DNA from: Candidatus Hydrogenedentota bacterium
GTDB taxonomy: Bacteria > Hydrogenedentota > Hydrogenedentia > Hydrogenedentales > CAITNO01
Reading direction: 5' to 3'
DNA: 60,756 nt
Assembly (NCBI GenBank): GCA_012730045.1
Contig: JAAYBR010000086.1
Location: 1-60,756, forward strand
The first letter of the stretch is position 1. Every line of letters starts with the position of its first letter. The position numbers were made by a program, and so were the translations under genes. The notes below the pieces were generated by a model that saw only the letters and a list, made by a program, of their open reading frames with translations, searched no databases and had not been told where the DNA came from. Below are positions 36,775 to 46,900 of the stretch, piece after piece.

Positions 36775-38547
36775 CCCTTTCGCCTCCCGCGCCCGCCGCC
36801 GCGCCTCCCAGTGTTCCCATTCCCCCGCGCGGCCGGTGACCCGGAGAATCTCCCACGCGCGCGCGTTGCCCGGCCACCGGAACACGCATTCCACCGCCGC
36901 CGCCCGCGCCTCCTCCCCCCGGCCCAGGGCGTGCAGTGCCTCCGCCCGCAGCAGGTGCAGCCGCCCCGTGTCGGCGTCGCGGCGGCCCGCCGCCAGACGG
37001 CCGAGGGCCTCGGAGGGCCGCCCCTGCGAAAGCAGCAGGATGGCGTGGTCCTCCCCCGCCTGCGGCGGCGGCCATGCGCCGGAAAACACCCGCCGGTAGG
37101 CCGCGTCGGCGCCTGGATCCCCCGCGAGATGCAGGTCTTCCGCGTGCCGCAGCAGCCGGCTGGGCCGCACCACGCCCCAAAAACACCCCGCAACCGCCGC
37201 GCACACCAGCAACGCCGCGGCGCACCGAAGGCCCCCCTCCCCCGCCCGCCCTCCGGAGACGGCCGTCTCCGCCGGCCTTTGGGTGCCGGCGCCGCAAAGC
37301 AGCAGCAGCCCCGCCCAGGCGTGCGGGACGCTCTTGAGGCCCGCGTTCATGCAGCAGAACACGGCGAGCGCGGCCAGCGCGCCGAGAACCCCTGCGGAGG
37401 GCCTCCGAAAGCGGCCCCGGCGCAGGTTCCCGAGCCAGAATGCGGCAAGCGCGGCCAGCGCCGCAGCCCCCGCGAGGCCGTTCTCCGCCAGAAACTGGAG
37501 CGGCTCACCGTGGGCGTTGTCCGCGTGCAGCTCGTTGTGCGTGTGCCGCCCGCCGCCGTCCGCCCACAGCACGCGCCCCAGATGCCAGGGGCTTTCGCGG
37601 GCGAAATCGCCCAGCCCCGCGCCGGTCGCCGGGCGGTCCAGAAACATGTCCCACGCCCCCGCCCACAGCCACCGGCGGACATGGTAGCCCGTGTCGCCCG
37701 CGTCAAACGTGGCGTCCACCCGCGCCAGCACGGGGGACAGCACGGGAAGCGCGGGCAGCACCAGCGCCGCGAGCACAGCCCCCGCCGCGATCCGCCGCCG
37801 CCAGGGGATTCCGCGCCGACACAGGGCGGAAGCCGCCGCCACCGCACCGCCCACGGCCGCCGCCAGCCAGGCGGAGCGGCTCATGGACACCGCGAGCCCG
37901 CCGGTGCAGCACAGGGCCGCTAAAAGGTCCGCAAAGGCGCCTGTCCGGCCCGCCCGGCACCCCTCCGCCAGACGGCGTGACAGGAGCCCGATGCCTGCGG
38001 CCAGCGCCAGGGCGGCGTATCCGCCGAGCAGATCCTGGTTGCCGAACACGGAATAGGCCGGCTGGTCGTAGCCCGGAAAGACGGGAAAGAGCCGGGGGAG
38101 CCTCCCGGCGTATTGCAGCACCGCCAGCGCGGACACCGCCGCGCCGGACAGCAGCACCGCCCGCAGCAGTCCCTCGTCGCTGTCCCGGCCCAAGAGGTCC
38201 GCAACCAGCAGCAGGCCGGAGATGAGGAGCCCCGCCCGCACGAGGGCGGCGCGGGTCCACCAAGTCAGCTCTCCGGATTCCAGGAAGGCCATGCCCGCGA
38301 GAAACACAAAGAAGGCCGCCAGAGCCAGGGCGAAATCGCGCCCCGCCGCGCGCGGGGGCCGCGCCGCCAGCCACAGGGGCAGCATGACCAGCACCCACAG
38401 GGCAAGCGCGGCCTCCTTGGCATGAAGGAAGGAGGTCAGGCCATAGGACCACGGACAGGCGACCAGCACGGGGGATGCAAACAGGAAAACGGTCCGGAGG
38501 CGGGCAAGCTTTCCGTCCTGGGGGGGAATGTCGGGTTCAGGGATCAT
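36769..38547 (-). CDS. O-antigen ligase / polymerase family membrane protein with TPR tail
   Basis: Protein of 592 residues with about eleven hydrophobic segments. The Wzy_C signature region is clear: MSRSAWLAAAVGGAV, then a large outer loop with YHVRRWLWAGAWDMFLDRPATGAGLGDF, the conserved THNELHADNAHGEPLQFLAENGL, and further helices. The C-terminal 130 residues are TPR-like (YRRVFSGAWPPPQAGEDHAILLLSQG, LHLLRAEALHALGRGEEA). Proteins of this family join sugar polymers or transfer glycans to lipid or protein acceptors on the outer face of the inner membrane. The TPR tail is typical of PglL/Wzy-like members in this group of bacteria. No glycan gene cluster is adjacent. The Shine-Dalgarno is weak. 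Confidence 0.88.
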   Translation of the reverse strand: MIPEPDIPPQDGKLARLRTVFLFASPVLVACPWSYGLTSFLHAKEAALALWVLVMLPLWLAARPPRAAGRDFALALAAFFVFLAGMAFLESGELTWWTRAALVRAGLLISGLLLVADLLGRDSDEGLLRAVLLSGAAVSALAVLQYAGRLPRLFPVFPGYDQPAYSVFGNQDLLGGYAALALAAGIGLLSRRLAEGCRAGRTGAFADLLAALCCTGGLAVSMSRSAWLAAAVGGAVAAASALCRRGIPWRRRIAAGAVLAALVLPALPVLSPVLARVDATFDAGDTGYHVRRWLWAGAWDMFLDRPATGAGLGDFARESPWHLGRVLWADGGGRHTHNELHADNAHGEPLQFLAENGLAGAAALAALAAFWLGNLRRGRFRRPSAGVLGALAALAVFCCMNAGLKSVPHAWAGLLLLCGAGTQRPAETAVSGGRAGEGGLRCAAALLVCAAVAGCFWGVVRPSRLLRHAEDLHLAGDPGADAAYRRVFSGAWPPPQAGEDHAILLLSQGRPSEALGRLAAGRRDADTGRLHLLRAEALHALGRGEEARAAAVECVFRWPGNARAWEILRVTGRAGEWEHWEARRRAREAKGS

Positions 38548-38583
38548 TTGCCGGTGCTGCGTGCCTGCGGGGGTGTGGTCCGC

Positions 38584-39876
38584 TCATTCGGACACGCGGA
38601 CATCATACCCCAAACGCGCCACCGCCTGTGCGAGGGCCTCCGCGGGCAGGTCTCCGCCCGTGACCGTCGCGCGGCCCGCCGCCAGGTCCACCACCACCTC
38701 GGCGCCCGCCGCAGCCCCGCGCACCGCGCGCGCCACGGCGTTCGCGCAGTGGCTGCACGTCATGCCGCCCACCTCCAGGGTGACCGTGGCCGCCCCCGCA
38801 GGGACGGGACGTTCCCCGGCGGCGCGGGAAACCCGCCGCAGCACACGGGGCTCAAGCACGCTCCACACCAGCACGCCCACCAGCACGGCCGCCCACAGGG
38901 GGCCGCCCCCGGCCTCCGCGCCGTGCATCGCGTGGGCCGGGTCCAGGGTGCCGCCGGAGAAGCCCAGCGAGAGCGCGTCAAAGCCGAGTCCCGCGCCCAG
39001 GGCGGTCAGCACGACGGCCGCCAGATAGAGGAGTGCGGTCCGCCGCCCCATCATTTTCCACACCGTCGCCAGCGTCGCCGCATTGGTCGTGGGGCCCGCG
39101 ATCAGAAAGGCCAGCGCCGCCCCCGGCGAAACGCCCAGGTGAACGAAACTGACCGCCAGTGGGATGCTCGCCGTGGCGCAGACATACAACGGCACGCCCA
39201 CGGCGATCATGACGAGCATGGCCGGAAGCCCTTCCCCCAGCGAGGGGCCCAGCACCCCCGGTGGCGCGAGGGCCGAGACGGCCCCCGCGATCACCATTCC
39301 AACCGCGAGCGGCCGCGCAATGTCGCCCGGCAGCGTCACCAGCCCGTAATGCAGCGCGTGCAGCGTCTTCGCCCACGCCCCCGCCGGCGGTGACGCGTCC
39401 CCGTCATGGCAGCCGTCCGGGCAGCATTCCGCTTTGCGGTCCGCCGCCCGCGCGGTTTCCTCCGGCTCACCGAAGAGCATCACCAGCGCGCCGCCCAGCA
39501 GGCCGCTCAGCAGGGCGATCACCGGGCGGAACACGCCCATGAGCGGCCCCAGCATGCCCCAGGTCGCCAGAATGGAGTCCACCCCGGTCTGCGGCGTGGA
39601 CAGCAGGAAGCCCGTGGCCGCGGCGCGGCTCGCCCCGCGCGCGCGGATGGACGCCGTCACAGCGATCACCCCGCAGGAGCACAAAGGCAGCGGCACGCCC
39701 AGCAGCACGCTCTTGAGAACGGGTCTGAAGCCGCGTCCGCCGAGATGGCGCTCAAACCATTCCGGCGACACAAAGGCGCTCAGCCCGCCCGCCACAAGGA
39801 ACCCGAAAAGCAGGTAGGGGGACATCTGTCCGGCCACCACCCAGGTTTCCCGCGCTATGTCCAGAATCACGGCCAT
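38584..39876 (-). CDS. SO_0444-type metal efflux permease with C-terminal HMA domain
   Basis: Protein of 430 residues. The permease part (about 1-330) has about eight helices in two halves with conserved pairs LLGVPLPLCSCGVIAV and AVGVPLYVCATASIPLAVSF, followed by a GPTTNAATL motif. This is the pattern of the ArsP_1/DUF318 permease family to which SO_0444 Cu/Zn efflux proteins belong. A Cys/His insert (ECCPDGCHDGD) and a His-containing loop (HAMHGAEAGGG) may bind metal. The C-terminal 70 residues form a heavy-metal-associated domain with GGMTCSHC. Likely function: export of a soft metal across the inner membrane, with the HMA domain receiving it. No metal-sensing regulator is adjacent. It is 97 bases downstream of the glycosidase-like gene on the same strand. 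Confidence 0.9.
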   Translation of the reverse strand: MAVILDIARETWVVAGQMSPYLLFGFLVAGGLSAFVSPEWFERHLGGRGFRPVLKSVLLGVPLPLCSCGVIAVTASIRARGASRAAATGFLLSTPQTGVDSILATWGMLGPLMGVFRPVIALLSGLLGGALVMLFGEPEETARAADRKAECCPDGCHDGDASPPAGAWAKTLHALHYGLVTLPGDIARPLAVGMVIAGAVSALAPPGVLGPSLGEGLPAMLVMIAVGVPLYVCATASIPLAVSFVHLGVSPGAALAFLIAGPTTNAATLATVWKMMGRRTALLYLAAVVLTALGAGLGFDALSLGFSGGTLDPAHAMHGAEAGGGPLWAAVLVGVLVWSVLEPRVLRRVSRAAGERPVPAGAATVTLEVGGMTCSHCANAVARAVRGAAAGAEVVVDLAAGRATVTGGDLPAEALAQAVARLGYDVRVSE

Positions 39877-39973
39877 CGTTTGTCACACCATTTCTCTTTC
39901 AACGGAAACCCGGCTTCTTGCGCGGTCATTCCCCCCCGCACGGGCACGGACCCGCCTTCGCGACCCGTCCCTG

Positions 39974-42397
39974 TCATTTTCCCCTGTAGTCCGTGGTCAA
40001 TTCGTCCGCCGTGATGGGCCGCTGCGGCAGTGCGCCCGCGCCCGTATCGGACACCGCGGCCGTTTCCAGGCGCACCGGCCCCCGCGCGAAGGTCACTTTT
40101 CCATGGACCAGCCCGCGCCCGGGATCGGCGAAGAACTCCGCCGGTTTCCCGTCCACAGTGACCCGCCCAAGGGTGTTTCCGCCCGTGCCCAGCACGACCA
40201 CCCCTTCCATGCCGCCCGGGCCCTGGAGCCGCAGCGAGAGCCTGCGTCCGTCCGCGTCCCACGCCTCCGAGATGCGTTTGCCGCCCCACTGGTGATAGGC
40301 CGCGCCCGCCGAGACCTTCCGGACATGGAGCAGCCGGACCTCGTTCGGCTCAAGGGGAACATTCACAAAGGACGCCTCCGCCCGGCCGTCACCAGCCACC
40401 ACGGCGCTGCGGGCGTGGATGTCATAGACAACCGTCGGCCCCGTCTCGCCTGGCAATGCCAGCGGCGCGCCGGGATCAGCCAGCGAACAGGCCGCCGCGT
40501 CCTGGTTCATGTTCGCGAGCACAACCAAGTTCTCGTTCCATACGCGGTTGTGATAGAGCGTCCCGTAGAGCCCCGCGGCGGTGGTTCCAAGCTCGGCCAT
40601 GGGCCCGCACTCGTACAGGCCGAAATCGTACTGTGCCAGATTGTAGGTCCTCACAAAGAGCGGCTCGTGGGCGCTGACGCCCGACGCATGGGGGAACTTT
40701 TCGGGCCAGAGCCGCCAGTCGAGGTAGCAGTACTGCCCGCCCCCCGTGAGCAGGTCGAACGCGTAGGCCACCTCGGCGCCGCAGCGCGTGGTCTCGCTGT
40801 CGCCCGCGAAAAGGCAGCCCTGCGCGTGCATGTTTCCATACGTGCCGAACGTGGCGCGAAACGCCTCCACGGACGGGAAGCTGTAGCCCTCACCGAAGAG
40901 GTGGCAGTCAAACGCGGAAATGGCCGGGAGAATGAACCCGTGGCTCGAATGGTCAATCAGCACGGCATGGGGGCATTTTTCGCGCAGCACCTGCCTGCGC
41001 CGCCAGTTCATGTCATGCAGCTCGATGAGGCAGTCGTAGACCGGCTGCGGGTGCCCGTGCTCCCTCCAGAGCGTGCAGTTCGCATACGGCAGATTGTCGT
41101 CTATGTACATGCCGTCAACCGGATACCGTTCGAGCATCTGCCTCTTGCATTCGATCCGGTAACCGGCCAGTCCGTTCGGCGCCGCAAGGCACGTGGCCAG
41201 CGTGTTGCAGAAGCCGTCCATCGCGGCCGTGTACTTCCCCCCGTAGTTGAATCCCCGCCACAGGTCCCACCTGCCCTCCGCGACCAGTTCCGCGACACGC
41301 TCCGCATGGGCGTACTGGAGGTCGGCGTTCGCCGTCCAAATGAACAGCATGCCGGCGTCATGAACCGTCCGGATGACGCGGTCCAGTTCCTCGGCGGGCG
41401 GGCGCGGCTGTCCGGGCGGCCCCAGGCGGTGCATCTGAAACAGGGTGAAACCGAGCCGCGCCGCCGTGTTGATCTCATCGTCGGACGGGTAGGGATGCTT
41501 CCCGTCACCCACCCAGATGAACATGCGCAGGTCCGGCCGGCGCGGGTGGGGCAGGCGGTTCGGCGCGACAGCCAGCCCGACGCGGAAGGTGAACGGCTCG
41601 CCCGCGCGCATGGTGAACGGCTCCGCATCCGGGCCGACATGGATGAGATGCTGGTGCAGCCCGAGGGTGGCCTCCCCTTCCCCGCCGGAATCAACGCGGA
41701 CCGCGGCGGTGTCAAGCTCCGCCGGCGCCCGGTGGAAGTCGCCCATGTCGGTGAACATGGCCAGCGCCGCCTCGGCGCTGAACACTTCGAGGCAGGAGGT
41801 GGGCGTGTGCATGCGCGCCGTTTCGCCCGGCTCCGGCAGCGCCCCCTGGAAGCAGTCCATCCCCTCGGTGTCGCGGCGCTTGTGCAGATAGCCGGTGAAC
41901 CGGCCGGCCGCTTCCAGTTCATGGCGGATCCCCTGGCGCAGGACCAGGTCCGTCTCGGGCGTCAAAGTCACTTCCGAGACCAGCACGCCGTCGTTGTAGA
42001 GGACATGGCGGATTGCGCACGCCACACCGGGACACCACACGCCTTCCGTCCGAAGAATTACCTGGTCCTTTTCCTGTTTCAGGATCTTGGTGGCGCCCCT
42101 GGCCGACACCGCCATACTGGCGTCATCGAGCCAGAGCGTGGCCGGTTTGCTGAGCCTGACTACCTCTTTGCCGTCACGCATCGCCTGCAGTTCGGAGACC
42201 GCGCCGGTGGCCCGGTCAACGACGTAACGGAACGTCGGCCCCTGAACGGTGATCGCCGTGTCGCTTTCAGTGCAGGCCAGATCCTCCGACGGGAGCGGGT
42301 CGCGCAGGACCTCCGTGGCCGGCCTGCTCACCGGCCCGGCGCCCGCGGAAAGCGCGAGGAACAGAAGGACAATGGAAAGCGGCAGGCTCTTCTTCAT
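39974..42397 (-). CDS. Secreted glycoside-hydrolase-like protein (TIM-barrel type, unassigned)
   Basis: Protein of 807 residues with an N-terminal signal peptide (hydrophobic LPLSIVLLFLALSAGAG after MKKS). A beta-sandwich N-terminal region (VVDRATGAVSELQAM, TLWLDDASMAV) precedes a barrel-like centre with MFIWVGDGKHPYPSDDEIN, LFIWTANADLQYAHAERV, YPVDGMYIDDNLPYANC, HAVLIDHSSHGFILPAI and YSFPSVEAFRATFGTYG. A C-terminal beta domain follows. The Asp pair in MYIDDN and the strand order recall families such as DUF6259 or alpha-galactosidase-like GH proteins, but I cannot place it surely. It overlaps the upstream Kelch gene (ATGA), so the two are coproduced, presumably for an external glycan. Confidence 0.7.
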   Translation of the reverse strand: MKKSLPLSIVLLFLALSAGAGPVSRPATEVLRDPLPSEDLACTESDTAITVQGPTFRYVVDRATGAVSELQAMRDGKEVVRLSKPATLWLDDASMAVSARGATKILKQEKDQVILRTEGVWCPGVACAIRHVLYNDGVLVSEVTLTPETDLVLRQGIRHELEAAGRFTGYLHKRRDTEGMDCFQGALPEPGETARMHTPTSCLEVFSAEAALAMFTDMGDFHRAPAELDTAAVRVDSGGEGEATLGLHQHLIHVGPDAEPFTMRAGEPFTFRVGLAVAPNRLPHPRRPDLRMFIWVGDGKHPYPSDDEINTAARLGFTLFQMHRLGPPGQPRPPAEELDRVIRTVHDAGMLFIWTANADLQYAHAERVAELVAEGRWDLWRGFNYGGKYTAAMDGFCNTLATCLAAPNGLAGYRIECKRQMLERYPVDGMYIDDNLPYANCTLWREHGHPQPVYDCLIELHDMNWRRRQVLREKCPHAVLIDHSSHGFILPAISAFDCHLFGEGYSFPSVEAFRATFGTYGNMHAQGCLFAGDSETTRCGAEVAYAFDLLTGGGQYCYLDWRLWPEKFPHASGVSAHEPLFVRTYNLAQYDFGLYECGPMAELGTTAAGLYGTLYHNRVWNENLVVLANMNQDAAACSLADPGAPLALPGETGPTVVYDIHARSAVVAGDGRAEASFVNVPLEPNEVRLLHVRKVSAGAAYHQWGGKRISEAWDADGRRLSLRLQGPGGMEGVVVLGTGGNTLGRVTVDGKPAEFFADPGRGLVHGKVTFARGPVRLETAAVSDTGAGALPQRPITADELTTDYRGK

Positions 42398-43461
42398 GGT
42401 GCGGACTCCCTCACCCGTTCCAGTTTCCAGACATCGGACTCCATGTTGTTTCCGGTCACCATCCACAGGGCGTTCTTGAAGACAAAGACGCTCGCGGCAT
42501 GCCGGGGCTTCCAGGGCGTGTCCGGAATCTCCTCCCACTGAACGCCGTCGGCGGAACACCAGACGTCGTTCCGGTTCTCCCTGTTCCACCCCTCCATCAC
42601 CCACATTCTGCCGTCAAACACCGCCACGTCATGATACTCACGGGGATGCCACGGCGCGTGGCGGACGAGGCACTCCCACGAGACGCCGTCCGGGGAGCTC
42701 CACACATCATTGAAGAACCGGCGTTCCGGGACGGCGGGCGTGTCGTAGGTGCCCCCGCCCAGAATCCACATGCGGTCCTTGAAGACGGCTTGTCCGCCGA
42801 TCAGGCCGCGCGGACACCAGTGCTCCCCCTCCGGAACCACCCGGTTCCAGTGGATCCCGTCCTCAGAGTTCCAGATGTCGTTGTAAGACCGCTCCGCCGC
42901 CGGGGCATACTGCGGGGTGGTCTGCCCGCCCATCACCCATAGCTTGTCCCCAAAGACCAGTGTGTGGAAGAGGACCCGCGGGCCCCAGGGAACCGGCGCC
43001 CCCCGGTTCACCTGCGTCCAGCTCTTCCCGTCCGCCGAGTTCCACACGTCATTCTGGTAGTGGCCCTGCAGCGGGTCGCCGCCCACGATCCACATCTTCC
43101 CCTGAAAGACAACGCAGCCGGCGGTGTGGCGGCCCTCCCACTCGCGGGCGGCATCGAATTCCGGCCTGCCGAAGGTGTTCGGCCGCTCCATGACCCAGGC
43201 CGCGCCGTCGGCCGTGCTCCAGACGTCATTGACGCAGGTGCGCGGGAAATAGGCCTTGTCCACATTGTTCCAGCCGCCGATGAGCCACATTCTGTCCTTG
43301 TACACCAGGGCGCCGGCGCCATCGCGCGGCGTGAACGGGGCCTCCAGGGCAATCTTGACCCAGCGATACTCCGAAGTGGCGTCGGCCGCCGCCGGCAACG
43401 CCGGCGCGGTTCCAAGCAGGGCCAGTATGGCGGCGCATCGCCTCAGACACCGGATCGGCAT
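42394..43461 (-). CDS. Secreted Kelch-repeat beta-propeller protein
   Basis: Protein of 355 residues; GGAGGG lies before the ATG at 43459-43461. A signal peptide (CAAILALLGTAPALPAAA) is followed by about six Kelch-like blades, each with a strand such as GALVYKDRMWLIGGWN, CVVFQGKMWIVGGDP, TLVFGDKLWVMGGQT, QAVFKDRMWILGGGT, VAVFDGRMWVMEGWN or VFVFKNALWMVTGNN. Each of these is followed by NDVW-S-DG-W. The repeats are unusually regular. Propellers of this type bind carbohydrate or protein ligands outside the cell. The overlap with the glycosidase-like gene makes a shared substrate plausible. Confidence 0.9.
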   Translation of the reverse strand: MPIRCLRRCAAILALLGTAPALPAAADATSEYRWVKIALEAPFTPRDGAGALVYKDRMWLIGGWNNVDKAYFPRTCVNDVWSTADGAAWVMERPNTFGRPEFDAAREWEGRHTAGCVVFQGKMWIVGGDPLQGHYQNDVWNSADGKSWTQVNRGAPVPWGPRVLFHTLVFGDKLWVMGGQTTPQYAPAAERSYNDIWNSEDGIHWNRVVPEGEHWCPRGLIGGQAVFKDRMWILGGGTYDTPAVPERRFFNDVWSSPDGVSWECLVRHAPWHPREYHDVAVFDGRMWVMEGWNRENRNDVWCSADGVQWEEIPDTPWKPRHAASVFVFKNALWMVTGNNMESDVWKLERVRESAP

Positions 43462-43581
43462 ATCTGTCCCTCCAGATTTGGAAGCCTCAACCACCGCCGC
43501 ACGTCTGAATACTGTGCGCCTGTCACGGCTCCGGCATCAAGGCGTGCCATGGGCGGGTTCAAGCCCGGAACGTAGAACGCC

Positions 43582-43675
43582 CTCCCGGGCCGGCCCGGGA
43601 GTGCGTCGTTGCATTCAAGGCAATGGTGGGGGGGCGATGTTGAAAACGAAAAGGCGCCCTTCTTGATCATGCTTT
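43582..43675. repeat. ssrA-flank-like repeat, copy A
   Basis: A palindrome CTCCCGGGCCGGCCCGGGAG (43582-43601) is followed by GCGTCGTTGC, AATGGTGG and a G-run, then TGAAAACGAAAAGGCGC and CTTGATC. The last part is shared with copy B (54345-54453), and the hairpin/CGTT/AATGGTGG layout with both B and the tmRNA 3-prime flank (56038-56094). Between this and 43,844 I see no gene. Confidence 0.6.
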
Positions 43676-43844
43676 CTTGCATCCACAATCGCTTTGCCCT
43701 GAGACTCCCATCGCGTTCCGCCTAGACCTTGAATCCCGCCGCGCCGCTCTGGTTAAACCGTTCCACCATCATATTGCGCTACAATTGAGCACCGCGCCGA
43801 TATTTCCTAACGGCCCAGATCGTTGAGCTGAGGCCCGGTCGGAC

Positions 43845-43875
43845 TTGACGTGCGCGCGAGTTTGAGGCACACTAT
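43845..43875 (+). promoter_or_regulatory. Candidate promoter of the giant C25 gene
   Basis: TTGACG (43845-43850), 19-base spacer, CACTAT (43870-43875), about 68 bases before the start. The -35 is good and the -10 weak. Confidence 0.4.
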
Positions 43876-43943
43876 TCCTGTTGAAGTTGGGGTTTATCTT
43901 TTTCAAACGCCCTGAGGCCTTCGTCAGGGCAAGGAGACACAGT

Positions 43944-46900
43944 ATGACTTCCCTTGCCATGCCGCGCCCGTACGCCGTCGCCGCCGGCGTGATCATTGCG
44001 CTCGCCGTCGCCGCCGGCGCGGCGGCTCAGCCCGACGAACTCGTCGTCACCACGTCCCAGGCCGACTTGCGCCTGTCCGCGGAGAACGGCTTTGACATCG
44101 TCGAGATCGCGGGCGACAAGTGCTCCCTCGAGGGCGCCCCGGGCGCGCCGTGGCTGCCGGTGCGCAACGTCCATATTCTCATCCCAAGCGAGCGCGCCGT
44201 GGCGGCCGTCTCGGCGGAGGTGCTCGAGGAAGTCCCGCTCAAGGGCGCGCACATGCTGCATCCGGCGCAGCCGCCTGTGCCCACGAACGGCCTGCGCGAC
44301 GCCGCGTTCGTCCCGCCCGATCCGGCGGCCTACGCGGCCACGGGACCCCTGCATCCGGAAGCGGCCGTGCTGGTTGATACGGCGCTCGTGCGGGGCTATC
44401 GGATGGCGATTGTGCGGGTTTATCCCGTGGACTACGTCCCGGCCAGGCAGCAGGTGCTCCTGCGCACAGCGATCCGGCTGCGCCTTGAGTTTGGCGCCCA
44501 GGCGGCCCCGGCGACGCCGGCTGCGTACGCGGTGCCGTCGCCCACGTTCGAGCGCCTGGTCCGGGAGGACGTCATCAACCCCGAGGCCGCGGACAAGCCG
44601 GAATACGCGCCGATGCGGCCGCTGTCCATGACCGAATCCGGAGAGGTTCAGTATCTCCTCATCGGGGACGCGTCGATGTTCGGCGCGTTCCAGCCGCTGC
44701 TCGATTGGAAGACGAAGAAGGGCGTGCCCGCCGAGGCTGTGGACGTCCAATGGATCTGCGCCAACTACCCCGGGGCCGACACCCAGGAACGCATCAAGGC
44801 CTGCATCAAGGAGTATGTCGAGCGCAAGGGCACGCTATGGGTCGCGCTGGCCGGCGACGACGCCATCGTCCCGGACCGCGACTGCTATGTGAACATGGGT
44901 TCGGACAGCGACACCGCCATTCCCACGGACCTCTACTACGCGGGCCTGGACGACATGAACTGGGACGACGACGGCGACGGCCTGGCCGCGGAGACCACGG
45001 ACACCATAGACATGGGTCCGGACGTCTTTGTGGGCCGGCTCCCGATTCGCACGGTGGCGGACGCCGAGGCCGTGGCCAACAAAACGCTGGCCTATGAGAA
45101 ACACATCCCGGCCGGCGGGTTCGCGGAGGAGATGCTGCTGACCGGGGTGAAGCTGTGGAGCGCGGGCGACTCGGAAGGCAAGTCCGAGTCCATGTTCACC
45201 AGCTACATCCACCCGTACTGGTCCGGGGCCCGCTGGCGGTTCTACGACTCGAACACGGACTTCGCGGGCGGCGCGTGCGATGGGGAGCAGCCCTTGGCGG
45301 CCGGGCCGGGGTACGACGTGTGCACGCCCAACATGAACGAGCAGATCCTGCGGGGCTACAACTTCTACCACATGTCCACGCACGGCGGCGAGACGATCTT
45401 CGCCACGGAGCGTGGTGAGGGGTACTCGGCCGATGCGGCCGGGGCTGTCGGCAACACAAACGCCTATACGAACGTCCTTACGATCGCGTGCTCGACGAAC
45501 GCGTTCGACATAGCCGAGCCGAGCCTGAGCGAAGGCTTCATGCGGAATCCGCACGGCGGGGCTGTGACCTACATCGGCGGCAGCCGCTTCGGATGGGACA
45601 CGGGCGGGTCGTCGCACGGCACGTCGTTCCTCTACGACCGGACGTTCTACGAACTCCTGTTCCAGGGCCTGCCCGCGGCGTATCCGGGCCACGTCGGGTC
45701 CGTGTTTGCCCGCACGAAGGAATACTGGATCGGCAGCTGTTCCTATGACGGTTCGATGCGGTGGGTGCAGTTCTCGCTCAACCTCATGGGCGACCCCGAA
45801 CTTCCCCTGTACACGGCCGACCCGGCCACGGCCCACCCGACCCACGCCACAGCCATTCCCCTGGGCCGCCAGACGTTCGCGGTCGAAGGCTGCCCGCCCG
45901 GCGCGCGCGTCTGCCTGTCCAAGGACGATGTGTACGCGCGCGGGATCGCGGACGCCGCCGGCCATTTCGAGGCCGAGATCGCCCCCGAATCCTGCGGGCC
46001 GTTGGCTGTCACGATCACCGCGGCCAATTACTATCCCTACGAGGGCGCGGCCGCGGTGGCCGGCGGGTCCGCCGGCCAGGTCTTCCTCGAACAGGCGTAC
46101 TGCTCCTGCGCCGACACGCTGGGCGTCAGCCTGGTGGACACGGACCTGGCCGGCGCCGGCAGCCAGAACGTCCTCTTGACGGCCACCGGCGGCGATCTTG
46201 AAACGCTGGCCCTAACCGAAACGCCCCCCAACAGCGGCGCGTTCGCCGGCGCCATCGCGACATCCGGCGCGGCCCTGTCCGTCGGCGACGGGACGCTCCA
46301 GACCGCCACGGGCGAGACGATCACGGCGACGTACGAGGACGCCGACAGTGGCGCGGGCCCGGCCACGGTTCACGACACGGCCGAGGCGGAATGCGATGCC
46401 CCGGCCATCGCCAGCGTCCACGTCTACGACATCGCCGTCCGCACGGCCAAGATCGGGTTCGCCACGGACCGTCCGGCCACGGCGCGCGTGCGCTACGGCC
46501 TGACGGCGGGCGGGCCCTACCCCTTTGAGGCGGCCGATCCGCTCCTGCGTGACGAGCACGTGGTCACGCTGACCGGCCTCGAATCCGACGCGGTCTACTA
46601 CTTCGAGGTAGACGTGTGGGACCGCGGCGGCAACGCCGTGACGGACGACAACGACGGACGGGCGTATCGGTTCAAGACGCTGGTGACGGCCTACTTCTTC
46701 CCGCTCGACACCGACCCCGGCTGGACCCGGGAAGGCAAGTGGCAGTTCGGCGCGCCCCTGGGCGGCGGGTCGCTCCATCACGACCCGGCCGCGGCGCACA
46801 CGGGCGCGAATGTCTACGGTTACAACCTCGCGGGCGACTACGAGCCCAATCTCGTGGCGCCGCACACCCTGACCACGGACGCGCTCAACTTCTCGGGCGC

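Noticed and set aside
43256-43666. Small frames ending in LKTKRR at the two repeat copies A and B
   Set aside because: They come from the shared TGAAAACGAAAAGGCGC repeat rather than from a conserved gene, and the frames upstream differ.
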